NCBI GenBank assembly: GCA_018894105.1 | Contig: CM032123.1 | Span: 25,893,744 to 25,957,743, forward strand | Direction of reading: 5' to 3' | Length of the DNA: 64,000 nucleotides | Source: Jacaranda mimosifolia | Lineage: Eukaryota; Streptophyta; Magnoliopsida; Lamiales; Bignoniaceae | Shown: one piece after another, positions 20,740 to 33,369 of the stretch | Layout: every line of letters starts with the position of its first letter | Position numbering within the stretch: position 1 is the stretch's first letter | Position numbers and translations under genes: made by a program | Notes under the pieces: model-generated | What the model saw: the letters and a program-made list of their open reading frames with translations, nothing else | The model's database searches: none | Told to the model about the DNA's origin: nothing

Positions 20740-22290
20740 CTCATCAAGTGTAGAAGTTTCTTAGATTGGAGATTTCCAAGTTCTGGGTACTTCTATGCCC
20801 TCTATCGTCTGTAGTTTGTGTGTTCCTGGGTTGACAATCTCAATCACTTTGTAAGGATCTTTCTATCTAGTGTCCATTTTATTGATAGGTCCCGACACTT
20901 CTGCACTCTTCATTAGCAAGTCATCGACTTGAAAGCTTACAGGGCTAGTTTTGTATGCCTTCATCCCTACTTTGTATATTTCAGCATAGACGTGGGTTGT
21001 TTCTCTCTTTTCGGCTAGCAGGTTGAGATTAGTTGTGAACTCCCTCCAATTTGTAGTGATGTCATAATTCTCAACTCTCCAGCTGATTTCTTCTAGTTTT
21101 ATCGGGGTGACTACTTACTATTTTCAGTACGTGGTTAAATGGGGATTCATTAGTGGATGCTCGCAGTGCAGTTTTGTATGCCCATAGTACTAAGGAAAGT
21201 TCATCTATCCACATGCCTTTCGTATTTTTGAGTTACGAATTGAGGTGTTGTAGGATAGTTTTGTTTATGACTTCCACTTGCCTATTGGCTTGAGGGTTGG
21301 CTATTGACGTAAAGTATTGTTTGATGGAGAACTCCTGACATTACTCCCTAAGTTTCGCTCTAGTGAATTCAGTTCCATTGTAGGAGACTAATGCTTGGGG
21401 TATTCCAAATCTAGAAACAATATTTCTCCAATGGAATCATAAAACTTTTTTCTTGGATATTCGCTCCAAAATTTCCAATTTCACCTAATTTGAAAAGTAG
21501 TCAAATTCCACGATAAGGAACATTCTTTGGCCTGAGGCTTGAAGGAATGGCCTTGTGATACCCATTCCCCATTGAACGAAGGGACAAGGGTTACTGATAA
21601 ATTGTTGGAGATCGCTAGGCTGGTGATTCAGGATAGCAAGATCTTGGCAAGGTTTATGGCTCCTCAACAAAGTCTAAACATCCATTAGCATAGTCAGTCA
21701 AAAGTATCCCTCGGAGGGTCTTGGAGGCCAATGACCTAGCTCCAGAGTGGTTCATGGACAAGCTTCCATGGACCTCCCTAAGCACATACTCTATCCTTGT
21801 TGGCGATAGGCATTTCAAGTAAAGCTGGAAAAACCTCTCTTGTATAGGTCTCTATCCAGCAAGACAAATCGAGCTATGTGCATCTTCACCTAGCACACCT
21901 CATTTAGGTAATTGGGTAGGATGCCGTCTCGCAGGTACTTCACAATCAAAGTCATCCATGTGCTGGTGTTGGTGCCTAGGTCCATTACCTCAAAGGTAGG
22001 TTCAGTTCTTACCTCAAGAAGCTGTTGATCCTCAACATATAGAGTTTGGAGCACGATTCACTTTCTCTTCATGGCGGCCGTCGAGAGGGCAAGTTTGGCT
22101 AACCGCTCGACATCTTCATTTTCTACACGAGGAATTTGCATGAGAGTGTTCCTCAAACATCTACTCTATTGTCTTCACTCAGTTTAGGTATTCAACCATG
22201 CTCCCCTATTTGGCTTTGTAATTCCTAGTAAGTGGCTGGCGTCGCGCTTCGACCGCCTAGACTAACTTCATTCTTATGATTAGCGCTTAG
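20740..22290 (-). pseudogene. Integrase region, Ty3/gypsy element 2
   Basis: The minus-strand frame 21670-21485 reads CPFVQWGMGITRPF and GQRMFLIVEFDYFSN, the start of the integrase catalytic core. The usual WGIDIVGPF has lost its first catalytic aspartate (Gly here). Further down, WAYKTALRASTNESPF and KDPYKVIEIVNPGTHKLQ with VPRTWKS end the polyprotein near 20760, showing the C-terminal domain. Stops and shifts are frequent. The element is truncated upstream of RNase H. Confidence 0.75.
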
Positions 22291-22615
22291 TACTCGGCTT
22301 GGTTGTTTGAGGTGGATAAGGTAAGCCTTACACCATACTCCATCTTCTCACCATAGGGGCTTTCCAAGACTGCTCTAGCTCCATTACTAGCTCCTGTGTC
22401 TAATCCATCTACATAAAGGACCCAAGTAAGGATGGAGCTCTGTATGTCTTCTCTAGTACTTTCTACCAAGAAATATATTAGGACTTGTGCTTTGATAGTA
22501 GACCGTGTGCTATACTCGATCCCTTATTGGCTCAACTCCACCACCCACTTGACAAGTCTCCATAGAACCTTTAGATTGCTAAGCATTTTTTTCACAGGAT
22601 AGTTGGAAGAGATAC
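22287..22615 (-). pseudogene. RNase H and connection region, Ty3/gypsy element 2 (truncated)
   Basis: The minus strand reads VEKMLSNLKVLWRLVKWVVELS, then RSTIKAQVLIYFLVEST, then WVLYVDGLDTGASNGARAVL and EYGVRLTLSTSNNQAEY. This is the gypsy connection plus the start of RNase H, here with the first catalytic Asp kept (YVDG). Coding stops being recognisable at about 22615, so RT, protease, gag and the 5' LTR are missing. The missing part was either deleted or displaced. Confidence 0.8.
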
Positions 22616-22619
22616 TTGA

Positions 22620-23115
22620 AAATTCGATTCTCAAGAAGAGTTGTGACTTTCAAAAAAACATATAACTAAAAAGAAGAAACTAATTGAAATTTTTTGCTTT
22701 TCCATCATGGCACCATGACCCCAATTTTACTGAAATGTTTGTTCTGACAATATAGTCTAATGGTCCCAGGTCGCCAACCCAATGTAAGTGGCTCCAAACT
22801 TCTGGTCCTTTATTTTTGAAAAAAAAAAATATTACATAGTTATAATATAATTAACTTTCTCCCATATATTTCAAAAACATAAAAATAGGATAAGGCCACT
22901 TTTTACTATTTAATGAGTGAAAGTGTTTTATGAACTTCAACTTAGTGATGACAAGCATCCATTTGTGAAATTCAAAGTAGCGACAAGTCTTGCAATATAA
23001 TTCTTTGTCACAAACTTCAGCAAGCCATACACATAGTGTAAGATTCTCATATTCTAATTGGATAGTACGGTAAACTAGTTAGAACATCACTTTTTATCTA
23101 ATCCAAGGTTGTAAT
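22620..23115. other. Unassigned AT-rich sequence
   Basis: This follows the abrupt end of element 2 coding. It contains short A runs and no recognisable ORF, repeat or promoter. Confidence 0.3.
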
Positions 23116-23118
23116 TTA

Positions 23119-23510
23119 GAGGGTGTTTGGGTGAGTTTATAAATTTTTCAAAACATTTTATAGGATATTTGAGAGCTTATAAGATACCAAAAAGTGTTTG
23201 ATAATATTTTTTTTTTTTAAAAAAAAGCTTATAAACTCCTAAAATAAGTTGTTAGGAGCTTATAAGCTCTTTTTAAAAAAGTAAGGAGCTCCTAACTTAT
23301 TTTTGAGATTTTAACAAGTTCCATTAATTTTAATTATATTAATTATAAAATTATCATTTCTAACATCTTATAAGTTCAAAAATCTTATTTTATTCAAACA
23401 CTTTAAGAACTTATTTTTAGAAAAAGATTTAAATCTTATAAGTTTAAAAAATATCTTATAAAATGTAAGAGGTTATAAGATCTTTTAAATAAGTTTAATC
23501 AAACACCATC
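23119..23510. mobile_element. Tourist-like MITE
   Basis: The 392-bp element starts GAGGGTGTTTGG and ends with the inverted match TCAAACACCATC. It is flanked by TTA on both sides (23116-23118 and 23511-23513). The interior is AT-rich and partly self-complementary, with the cttataag and aggagct motifs repeated in both orientations, as in hairpin-like MITEs. It has no coding capacity. Confidence 0.8.
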
Positions 23511-23513
23511 TTA

Positions 23514-26308
23514 ACTTGCCCACAATGACATGAAGCCAAAGATTCAGGTAGATATGAGTATATATATATAATTTTTTTTACATAAGCTTGGAGCTTTTAA
23601 TTAAAATGAAAATGAACACGTTCAAGGATCGAAGATCTAAGATTCCAAAAAGGCTAATCCAAAATATGAAATTGAATCAATAAGTTTACTATCTATATCA
23701 AAACTCAAAACTAAATCTGAAATGCTTCTCGAAAACTAATCCATAGAGGCAAGAAAGTGCTAAGTATCTGGTCATTGGTCAATACAAAAAAATGAAGTAA
23801 TTGCGATCCCACTGGCAGCAGCTAAACAATAATGGATCTCGCTCCGAATGCAAAACGAATCCCCCGGCCGGAGAGGTCCAAACAACACATAGGTCAATTT
23901 GAGAACTTAAAATATTATAATTTTCTTTTAATCTCTATGGAGTGCAAATAAAAATTCTCAAGATCCAATCTTTATATTATATATGCAATCGTAATTAAAA
24001 AATGTAGTTTTATATATATGCTTGATCTATTTTAGTTCAAAATTTTCATTTTCCTTCCAAAATAAAATTCTTTTCTTCTTTTATTCGAAACACAGAAGTT
24101 GAGAGCAGAGACAATAAGTAGATGCTTGGAAAACCATTAAAATACATCATGCTTCATGCTTCATGCTCCATAGTCCATACCATACATTAAAATTAAGAAT
24201 AGGAAGTATCAGCAATTACTCACCTTAAAACTCAAAATTTTCTAATGTCTTTGGAACTCAATTTTGCCAAAATTTAAGCGTCTTCATCCAAATCTAAAAT
24301 AGTTACAATGGTATATGTTGTTGTTTATAATAAATCAGATTAGCTAAAAAGGCTAAAAACCTATCAACTAAAATTCCAATAAGCAACTATAGTAGTCCTC
24401 TTTCTTGCCTAATGTAAACTACGGGTCATCTATTGTCTGTACTCCTTTATTTTGGCCTGATAATAAGATAAACAATCTCAACAATTAAAAAAGAATCTTT
24501 AAATTTAAGCCATTCATTTAAAAAAGAACCTATTTTTCTGGAAAAAGCACTCAACTAGAGCATAAAGATTTAACACCCTTGACTTATGGTACACAAAAAA
24601 TAGAATGATTAAAATATTTTTAACTAATAAATAGAAAATATAATTAACATTATTTTATATATTGAATACCCTTAATTGACGTCATATTAAATATAACGAA
24701 TAAATTATTTTTAATAAATAAATAAATAAATAATATGATCTATGATATATTGTTTACTTAGATTATAAATTGAATACTAATTGAATTCATCTCTAACTTT
24801 CATAACATTCAATAATTTTTTTAATTATTTTCTTTTTTATTTTCTCTCTTTTTTTTAATTTTTTTCTTTAATTTCTTTATTTCTCTTTCCACAATTTTTT
24901 TAAGAGAATGTTTTCTATATATTTATAAATATTCAATTTCATATTTCTACAAAATAATAAGATGAAATATTTTAAAAAATTGCACTTACTTAACGTGGTA
25001 TCCTTTTCCTTCTTTTTCTTTTTCAGTATTTGCAGTATTTCAAAAAACAATAAACTTAATATAGTGAAACCAAGAAAAAAAATAAGAACCATACGAGACA
25101 TGGTTTACAGGATAATCGTAGCCATTTTGCATATTTTTATATTTTAAAGTACTTCAAAATATTTAATAAAAATTCTAAAAAATATATAAAAATATGTACA
25201 AATATTTATTAGGGTTTGTATTATATTTTTAGTATAGTTTTGAGTACTATAAATTGACACAATAAATCAAATATGCTTGTTACAACAATAATGATAATGT
25301 TTTATGAATGTTTCATTCAACTAATAAAATGCATAAATATAGAAAACCTATATGGATACTATAAATATCAGTAAAGAAGTGGATAGTAATACTTTTTTTC
25401 ATCATGCAAATTTTATGATAAAATATTATATCATCTAACATGAAAATATTGAATTATTAATCAACTATACTACATATATGATTCAAATTCGAACTTTGAA
25501 ATCAAATTAAACAAACATGACAATAATGCTCGTTATTTTTGAAATATAAAAATAATAGAAATCAAATTAAATTTATGTTCATGAAATTCTAAAACAGCAG
25601 AAAACATTTAGAAACTTTCACACAAAATCAGATATTATATAGAAAAAATTAGCTACATATTTAGAAATACAGTAAAAGGATAAAAACAACAAATTGCAAA
25701 ATAAATATAGGCGATGAATTATTTGAAAATAAAATAAAATAAAACACTAGCTACAAAGCATACAAAAAAGGGGCAGATATACATGAAAAAAATAGATGAC
25801 AACAAAAATGAGAGAGAAGTGATGAAAACCTTGGAGAGACTGAAATAAAAGGAGGGATTTTTCAGATTCCAGACTTGGATTGTGTATTTTTCGAAAATTT
25901 AGTTTTTTAAAACTGATTTTTTATTAACACAACTTTTAGTTTTCATCAGATCCTATGCCAATATTTTTGAAATCAATATGAGATAGAAAAGAATATAGTA
26001 TGGTTTATTAGTAGTTAGTAGTATAAATGGAGGGAATGTGATTAAAAAGTATATTATATCTTTCGCATTCTTTGTTTGAGAAGGGTGATTTCTTTTCCAA
26101 TCGATCGACTAATATGAGATATATTTTCTCCTTTTTATATTTTATTTTTTGCTTGAAAAATCAAAATACAAAAATAAGTATACCTTCTTATCCAACAGAG
26201 AAATGGATGGAAGTTAAAATGAAAGGAGAGTTATTACTGAAAATTGAAAGTTTGGAAGTTGCCTAAAAAGAAAAAACAATGTAATATGATTGCATTTACA
26301 GTTAATTG
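23514..26308. other. AT-rich intergenic DNA, no feature seen
   Basis: Long AT-rich sequence with short homopolymer and TAAA-type runs (24710-24735) and a (TA)n stretch near 23558-23570. The small ORFs here are low complexity (Phe/Lys/Ile-rich) and cross each other on both strands, as expected by chance. Confidence 0.5.
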
Positions 26309-26480
26309 GCTTTAAATTTCCAAACTTAATTTCACTTTTGTGTTCAATTCCTAGACGTTGTTATTATCATTATTATTATTATTTTGTCTGCACTCCCTGT
26401 TCCAAAGTTCAATTTTGAGTTCACTCCCTACTTGTGTCAAAAATACTAAAATGCCCATGACTTCAATTTGAAACTACAAA

Positions 26481-27929
26481 ATGCCCAATATTCTTTCCAT
26501 CTTCCATATTTTTTTTATTTTCCTTTCACATTTTTCCTCTGTATTTCACACTCTCTCTTTTCATTTTCCTCCATTTCTAAAATTTTTATCATTGTTATTC
26601 TCCATCTTCTTGTGCACTGCTTTCTCTCATTTCTCCAACTTGCCGTCCGCCATTGTTGTTGCCCAAGAAAAGAAGACTTTTAGTTTCGCTCATATTTTCA
26701 AATTAGATAAGGTACTCCATTTTTGCAATAATATATTTTATTCTGACGGAGATTTCGTGGTTGCTAGATTGAAAAAAAAAAAAAAAACACCTAAAATTTG
26801 TTTATGTTGCCTACCATTTTAGTTAATATATATTGATTTTATTTATTAGAAACCCTAATTTGATTATCACCTATTTAATTTCATCCATTTCAAAACTTAG
26901 AGAAAATTCCAATATGATGTTTTTCATACAATCTACAAATGGGATATTTATTTTTATTACTAGTTGCCTACATATGTTAAGGAGACATGAGAAAGTATAA
27001 ATAAAATTCAATCATCGGTTTGTTAATGAGGACATCATCATGGTTTTTGGTAAAAGAAATTCAAAGCTTGGTGCGTTCTCTATTTTGGTGATTTTAGTAC
27101 TATCATCATGATTGAATTTAATCATATGGATGTTCTAGGTAAAGAAATAACCCTAGGAATTTTGTAAATTAAATTCGGAAATACTATTTCAATTATAAGT
27201 TCTATGAAGGGGATAAATTATTTTTAATCATTTTTATTGTTGATCAAACAAACTTAGCATCAGGTAGGTGTAGTATTTTGTCCAAGTAATCTTGGTACAA
27301 AAATTTAAAATTTCATATCTCATACTGTGGTTCCAATACCAGAACATCAGTTTTTAGTACTGTTTGTAAGTCATTATTGTACCAAAATGCAAACTTTCAA
27401 TACTTCTTATTGTGTTTGTAGTACCTAAACCTTAATTATATATGTTGAAATATTTCACATCTTTTTTATTTATACTTATTTCTAGTTATGCGCTTGCTGA
27501 TTGTTTATTTTATATTTTGTAGGATAAAAATGAGAATTATTGTCCCCATCAAGATAGAATGTGTATCGAGCGCATATTAATGCAAGAATTTTGACTGATG
27601 AGCATGGTTTATTGTATTCCAGGACTAAATGATGATGTTCAGATGGTTATTATTTGGATGAATTTAGTTTTTGTATATGGATGGTAAGGTAAATGTTTCA
27701 ATATTTCTGACATTCCTACTAGTGATGACATTTATTATTTATGTATTTGGATGATCAGAATGGTATTGTTTATAATTTACAATGTAATTTAGAAATTTAT
27801 TTATATATAAATACTAGTAATGATATCTATGTTACAAGTTAGTCAAAATCTAGTATATTTCAATATGTATATGGTATCTATATTTAAATAACTACTACTT
27901 AAATAAAAAAAAAATAGTACCATATATAA
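26481..27929. other. Left interior of the MULE, no gene recognised
   Basis: A CT-rich, leader-like stretch (26490-26660) mirrors the one inside the right end. The rest is AT-rich with a poly(A) run at 26774-26787. A short readable stretch near 27520-27680 has no recognisable domain. Confidence 0.35.
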
Positions 27930-30900
27930 AGAAACATGAGTACAAAAGTAAGCAAAAAAAAAACACTAAATAAGTACAAAACGAGGCGAATTTAGTATAA
28001 AACTTGAGCAATCAAGTACAAAAACTAAAAATAGTATTTTTTTCTTAATTTGTAGTATCATTCTTAGCACATTGCTAAATAAGTTGAATTCGTCTTAATC
28101 TGGCCATTGCATGAGCATCAAACCACGATGTGTTAGTCTTAGGATTGATATATTCACGAGAGGTCCATTGATTTTTGATGGTGGTGTCGAAAGTATTCAT
28201 TTAGCTCATGTATGAATGATTTACATTAGTATGAATGATAATACAAGTGGTTCGATATAGGTAGTTGTGTTTCCAACCATTTGCACATGTGCTATCACCA
28301 CAATTACTTGAAGAAAACATGATATTATTGTATTGGAGTGTCATGTATCTTTTTATGCTTTGAATTGAGGCAAGATCGGCCAAAGGGAAAGCAAGTAAAA
28401 AAACATGCAAAATAAGTATAGAATCAAGGTGAATTCAATACAAAACTATATATCTGAAATACAAAAATCAAAGGTTCATTTCCAGTATCATTCTTAGCAC
28501 ACAAGAGATTAAGTTGAGTTTAACTAGTTAAAGTATTGCATGACTATCAAGTCATGATTTATCAATCCTGGGACTGATTTAGTCAAGATATGTTCATTAG
28601 CTCTCGACTGTGGTGACGGACTGATACATTTACCTCATACACCAATTGTTTATACTGGTATGAATGAGAACACAAGTGGTTAGATGTAGGTAGTTGTGTT
28701 CCCAACAATTCGTACACGTGTTGTCACTACCTTTACTTGAAAAAAGCATTATATTATTGTATTGGAGTGTCTTATGTGCTTTGTCACACTTCGAATTAAC
28801 GTAAGATTGCTAAATGAGAAGCAAGTACAAAACATGCAAAATAAGTATAGAACTAGGGTGCGTTTAATATAGAACTATAGAGTTGAAGTACATAAATCTC
28901 AAAACTAGGCATTTTTTTGTTGATTTTCAGTATCATCCTCACTACACAAGAGATTAAATTGATTTTAACTAGTTAAAGCATTACATGACTATAAAACATA
29001 ATTTATTAGTTCTAGTATTGATTTAGTCAAGATATATTCATTAGCTCTCGACTGTGGTGATGGACTGATACATTTACCTCATACACCAATTGTTTATACT
29101 GGTATGAATGAGAACACAAGTAGTTAGATGTGGGTAGTTGTTTTCCTAACCATTTGCAAATGTGCTATCACTATCATTACTTGAAGAAAACATTATATTA
29201 TTGTATTTGAGTATCTTATGTATCTTTTCACACTTTGAATTGAGGTAAGATCGGCCAAAGGAGGAACAAGTACAACAATACGTAAAATAAGTACAAACTA
29301 GGATGAATTCAGTATAGAACTGTAGAGCTAAAGTACAAAAATACCAAAAATAGGCATTTTTTTGGGGTCAATTTTCAGTATCATTTTTAGTACACAAGAG
29401 ATTAAGTTGAGTTTAACTAGTTAAAGGATTACATGACTATCAAAGCATGATTTATCAATCCTAAGATTGATTTAATCAATATATGTCCATTCGCTCTCCA
29501 TGGTGGTATTGACTCATACATTTACCTCATGCACTAATGGTTTATTACTGACATGAATGAGAACACAAGTGGTCGGATGTGGGTAGTTGCATTTTCAACC
29601 ATTTAAACACGTGCTATCACTACTATTACTTAAGAAAAATATTATATTATTGTGTTGGAGTGTCTTATGTATCTTTTTGTGCTTCAAATTTAGATAAGAT
29701 CGGCCAAAGGAGAAACAAGTACAAAAATGTGCAAATTAAGTACATTACCAAGGTGAATTCAGTACAGAATTGTAGAGCTGAAGTATAGAAATCCCAAAAT
29801 AGGTATTTTTTCATCGATTTCTTGTATCATTCTTATTATACAAGAGATTAAGTTGAATTTTACTAGTTAAACCATTACATGACTGTCATACCATGATTTA
29901 TCAGTCCTAAGACTGATATAGTCATGATATGTTCATTGACTCTTGATGGAGGTGTTGGACTCATACATATATCTAGTACACTAATGGTTTACACTAGTAT
30001 GAATGAGAACACAAGTTGTTGGATGTGGATAGCTGTGTTTCCAACCATTCGCACACATGCTATCACTACCATTACTTGAAGAAAATATTATATTATTGTA
30101 TTGGAGTGTCTTATGTATCTTTTCACACTTCAAATTGTGGTAAAATTGACCAAAAAAGAGAATCAAGTACAAAAACATGCAAAATAAGTACAGAATTAAA
30201 GTGAATTCAGTATAGAACTGTAGAGATGGAGTACAAAAATCAAAAGAATAGGTATTTTTTTGTCAATTTCTAGTATCATTTTTAATACACAAGAGATTAA
30301 GTTGAATTTAACTAGTTAAGTGATTGCATGACTATCATACCATAATTTATCAGTCCAAAGATTGATATAGTCATCTTATGTTCATTGGCTATCAATGGGG
30401 GTGTCAGACTCGTGCATTTACTTCATACACTAATATGAATGAGACAAAAGTGGTTGGATGTGGGTGGTTGTTTTTGCAATTATTCGCATACGTGCTATCA
30501 TTGCCTTTACTTGAAGTAAATATTGTATTATTATTTTGGAGTGTCTTATGTGTCTTTTCACACTTAGAATTGAGGCAAAATCAGCCAAAGGAGAATCAAG
30601 TACAAAAACACATAAAATAAGTACTGGACTAGAGTGAATTTAGTACAGAACTGCAGAGATGAAGTACAAAAATCCCAAGAATAGGTATTTTTTGCCAATT
30701 TTTAATATCATTCTTACTACACGAGAGATTAAGTTGAATGTAACTAGTTAAGCTATTGCATGACTATGAAATCATGATTTATTTGTCCTAGGACTGATTC
30801 AGTCATGAGAGGTTCATACATTTACCTCACATACTAATGGTTTACACTAATATGAATGACAACACAAGTGGTTCGATATGAGTAGGTGTGTTCCCAACCC

Positions 30901-31110
30901 TTTGCACAGTTCTATCACTATCATTGCTTGAAGAAAATATGATATTATTATATTGAACGGTCTTATGTGTCGTTTTACTCTTTGAATTGAGCTAAATTCG
31001 GCTAGAGGAAAAGGAAGTAACAAAACACGCCAAATAAGTAAAGAACAGAGCAAATTCAGCATAAAATTACACATATCCAGTATAAAAAAAAGTCCCAAAA
31101 GTAGGTCTAA
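27930..31110. repeat. Seven-unit ~440-bp tandem array
   Basis: The anchor atattattgtattggagtgtc recurs at about 28323, 28752, 29195, 29644, 30090, 30525 and 30942 (periods 417-449). A second anchor, cagtatcattcttag...acaagagattaagttga, recurs once per unit from 28052 to 30705. A partial unit precedes the first full one. Units differ by substitutions and small indels, so the array is old. No ORF is shared by the units beyond about 60-70 codons. Confidence 0.9.
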
Positions 31111-31699
31111 AAATCCAGCAAATTCAGTTCGTTGAAAAATATTTCACCTGCTAACCATCTATATCATATACCAATTTCTACAAATCTGTACAACAATTAT
31201 AGATACAAATCTACATAATAGTTAAAAATACAAATCTATGCCAAACAAGAAATCTTGGTATAATATCTAAAAATCTTCATATATTACAATATATGTAATA
31301 GCGAACAATCTAAAAAAAGTTCAACATATATTAGTACATAAAAGTCCAAATAGTCTAAATCTAACACTTCTTTCTAAAAGCAGAACTTAGCAACTATCAT
31401 TGGTCCCTAAAAACTATTAAATCTTTCTTTCATTTATTGTATCCCTTCCATGCACTCTCTTCCTATGGATTAATCATAAAAGCAATATATTAGTTACACA
31501 GTACTGACAAGAAGATATATCAAGTAGGCATATACAACAAAATGGTAAACAAAAACGTCATCAAAGTCTCTACCACACATTTACCAAATAACTTGAATAT
31601 CAATTTGAGATAGAATTCTTTGTGTCCTTCTACGACTTGGCTGAGGTATCACATCAGGTGCAGTACTTGGTTGGTGCATTAATTGAGAATAAAGTGTTA

Positions 31700-32145
31700 C
31701 AGTATTAGTGCGTAAGTACTCAAATGAACAAATCCAGTATTTAACATATAATAGATAAGTACTGAAATGAACAATTTTAATATTCAACAAGGCAGAGCAA
31801 GGTATTGAAATGAATAGTTCTAGTAATTAACATAGAAGAGCTAAGTACTGAATTGACCAAATACAGTATTTAAAGTAGAAGACCTAAGTAGTAAAAAGCC
31901 AACAAATTCAGTATTTTATATAGAAGAGCTTAGTACTGAAATAGCCTAATTCAATATTTTACACAAGCGAGCAAGTACTAAAAATAGAAAATTTTAATAT
32001 TTAGCATAGAAGATTTAAGTATTAAAATGAAGAAATTTAGTATTTAACATAGAAAAAGCTAAGTACTAAAATACGCATATCCAACATTTAACACAAAAGA
32101 GCAATGCACTTAATCTAACAAATTTAGTATTTGATATAGAAGAGT
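31700..32145. repeat. Ten-unit 43-bp minisatellite
   Basis: The word aagtactgaaatg, or a close variant, occurs at 31714, 31756, 31799, 31843, 31886, 31930, 31973, 32017, 32061 and about 32103, at 42-44 bp spacing. The unit is roughly aagtactgaaatgaacaaat followed by tcagtatttaacatagaagagct. The array abuts the end of the transposase fragment inside the MULE. Confidence 0.9.
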
Positions 32146-32149
32146 GGAG

Positions 32150-32567
32150 TAATAATAATGGAAAGAGGTACTACTTGTGACAATGGACACGTGCTAAACA
32201 ATAAATGCAACACAAAATTGACGATATGAAGTATTTCTCTGCTCATATACTTACTTTGCCTTCCCCATCCACTACCTTCACGTTTCCACACAACCATCTT
32301 GTCAACTAAGGTTATCTTTAAGCACAAATGTAGGCAAATCATGTGGGACACATCCTCGTTAGCATTCAAAGTCATATACATTTTCTTATGGGGAGTAAGG
32401 TATTGGACTGTGTGGAATTGAAGACAAATTTCATACTGTTTTTTCTCAAGTTGGAAATATAACTCCATTAAGGTCATGCTCTCAAAAATAGACATGATAT
32501 AGAGTTTCCCACTGCACAAACAACTCCCTAACGGTTGAATTTGAGGTTCTTCCACACTACCCAACAT
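32150..32567 (-). pseudogene. MULE transposase, N-terminal fragment
   Basis: The minus-strand frame starts at ATG 32567 (MLGSVEEPQ). An upstream in-frame ATG at 32603 would add 12 hydrophobic residues and seems less likely. It reads MSIFESMTLMELYFQLE and, further on, KMYMTLNANEDVSHMICLH. The pattern (short strand, helix, and a 'L.. DEDV..M' segment) resembles the N-terminal domain of plant MuDR-type transposases ahead of the zinc-finger and DDE domains. Those later domains are absent: the frame runs into the 43-bp repeats and stops at 32124. In an autonomous element this protein would cut at the inverted repeats. The context inside matching inverted repeats supports the call. Confidence 0.5.
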
Positions 32568-32964
32568 TTTTTTCAAGCTCAACAAAATAAAAATAAAAAT
32601 CAATAGCTACTACGGAAGAGTAAAATGCTACTTCACCGTGTAGAAATGGAGACAAAACTTTCTTCTTCCTACTAGGATATTGTAGGCTATTGCAGAAAAA
32701 ATTAAAGAAAAAAAAAGAGATGAAGGCTCGTGTTCGGGTGGGAGTGAAACAAAAAATAGAAGACGGAGAGAGAGAAATGAGCTAGGAATTATTTCAAGTT
32801 TAGGAATAAACAAAAAAAATAAAGGTAAAATGAGGGTATTTTGGTTAATTTAGGTGGTTAGGGAGCTAACTCAAAATTGAAACTTGAGATGGGGAGTTCA
32901 AAATAAAAAAGTGATGGGTAGGAACTGAATCCTAAAGTGAAAGTTGGATTGGATATTTTTAAAT

Positions 32965-33360
32965 AAGATCCCCTTACATTTAACCTCCAAATTAATTATA
33001 CGATCCTATATATCATTATCTAAACCTTTGTTTTGAAAGAAAATAATTGATGTTATAAAAGTGAACGGATCATCATTATTTAGACATATATATCATAGAT
33101 ATGTATTTAATATTGCTAAAATTATTAAAATAGACTAAATAGTTGGTACTATTTGAGATAATTAACCTACCTTGCACCAAGGAAGTTGTTGGTAATGATG
33201 TATCTGTACAAACCTCATAATTTTGATAACATATGTAAAGATCGACAATATCTATATGGTTCTACATAGAAATTATATAGGTCAATTAATTAGAATTATT
33301 GGAATATGTGTGTACAACAATATGTACTAATACAAAATGAGCATATAATTAACAAAATAG
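32965..33360. other. Short AT-rich spacer between two MULEs
   Basis: I see no ORF or repeat here. It ends with the target duplication of the next element at 33361-33369. Confidence 0.4.
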
Positions 33361-33369
33361 AAACAAGAT

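Larger units (their letters stand above)
26318..32955. mobile_element. Large Mutator-like element (MULE) loaded with tandem arrays
   Basis: The two ends form degenerate inverted repeats of about 160 bp. The left end (26318-26480: TTCCAAACTTAATTTCACTTT, later caattttgagttcactccct) matches the reverse complement of the right end (32800-32955: TATCCAATCCAACTTTCACTTT, later caattttgagttagctccct). The 9-bp flanks gctttaaat (26309-26317) and tttttaaat (32956-32964) agree at 7 positions, the target-duplication size expected for Mutator. Inside the right end is the N-terminus of a MULE-type transposase on the minus strand. The rest of the gene is replaced by a 43-bp array and a ~440-bp array. Confidence 0.65.

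Noticed and set aside
24877..25147. Overlapping ORFs on both strands (Phe/Lys/Leu-rich)
   Set aside because: Low-complexity AT-rich DNA gives such frames by chance. There is no domain, promoter or homology signal.
26468..26822. Two overlapping plus-strand ORFs (71 and 113 codons) rich in Phe and Ser
   Set aside because: They translate the CT-rich part of the left end of a MULE. The same kind of sequence at the right end is untranslated leader.
27930..31110. Possible CRISPR-like or gene-family array
   Set aside because: Units are ~440 bp and contiguous without unique spacers, and contain no conserved long frame. It is an ordinary tandem repeat in plant DNA.
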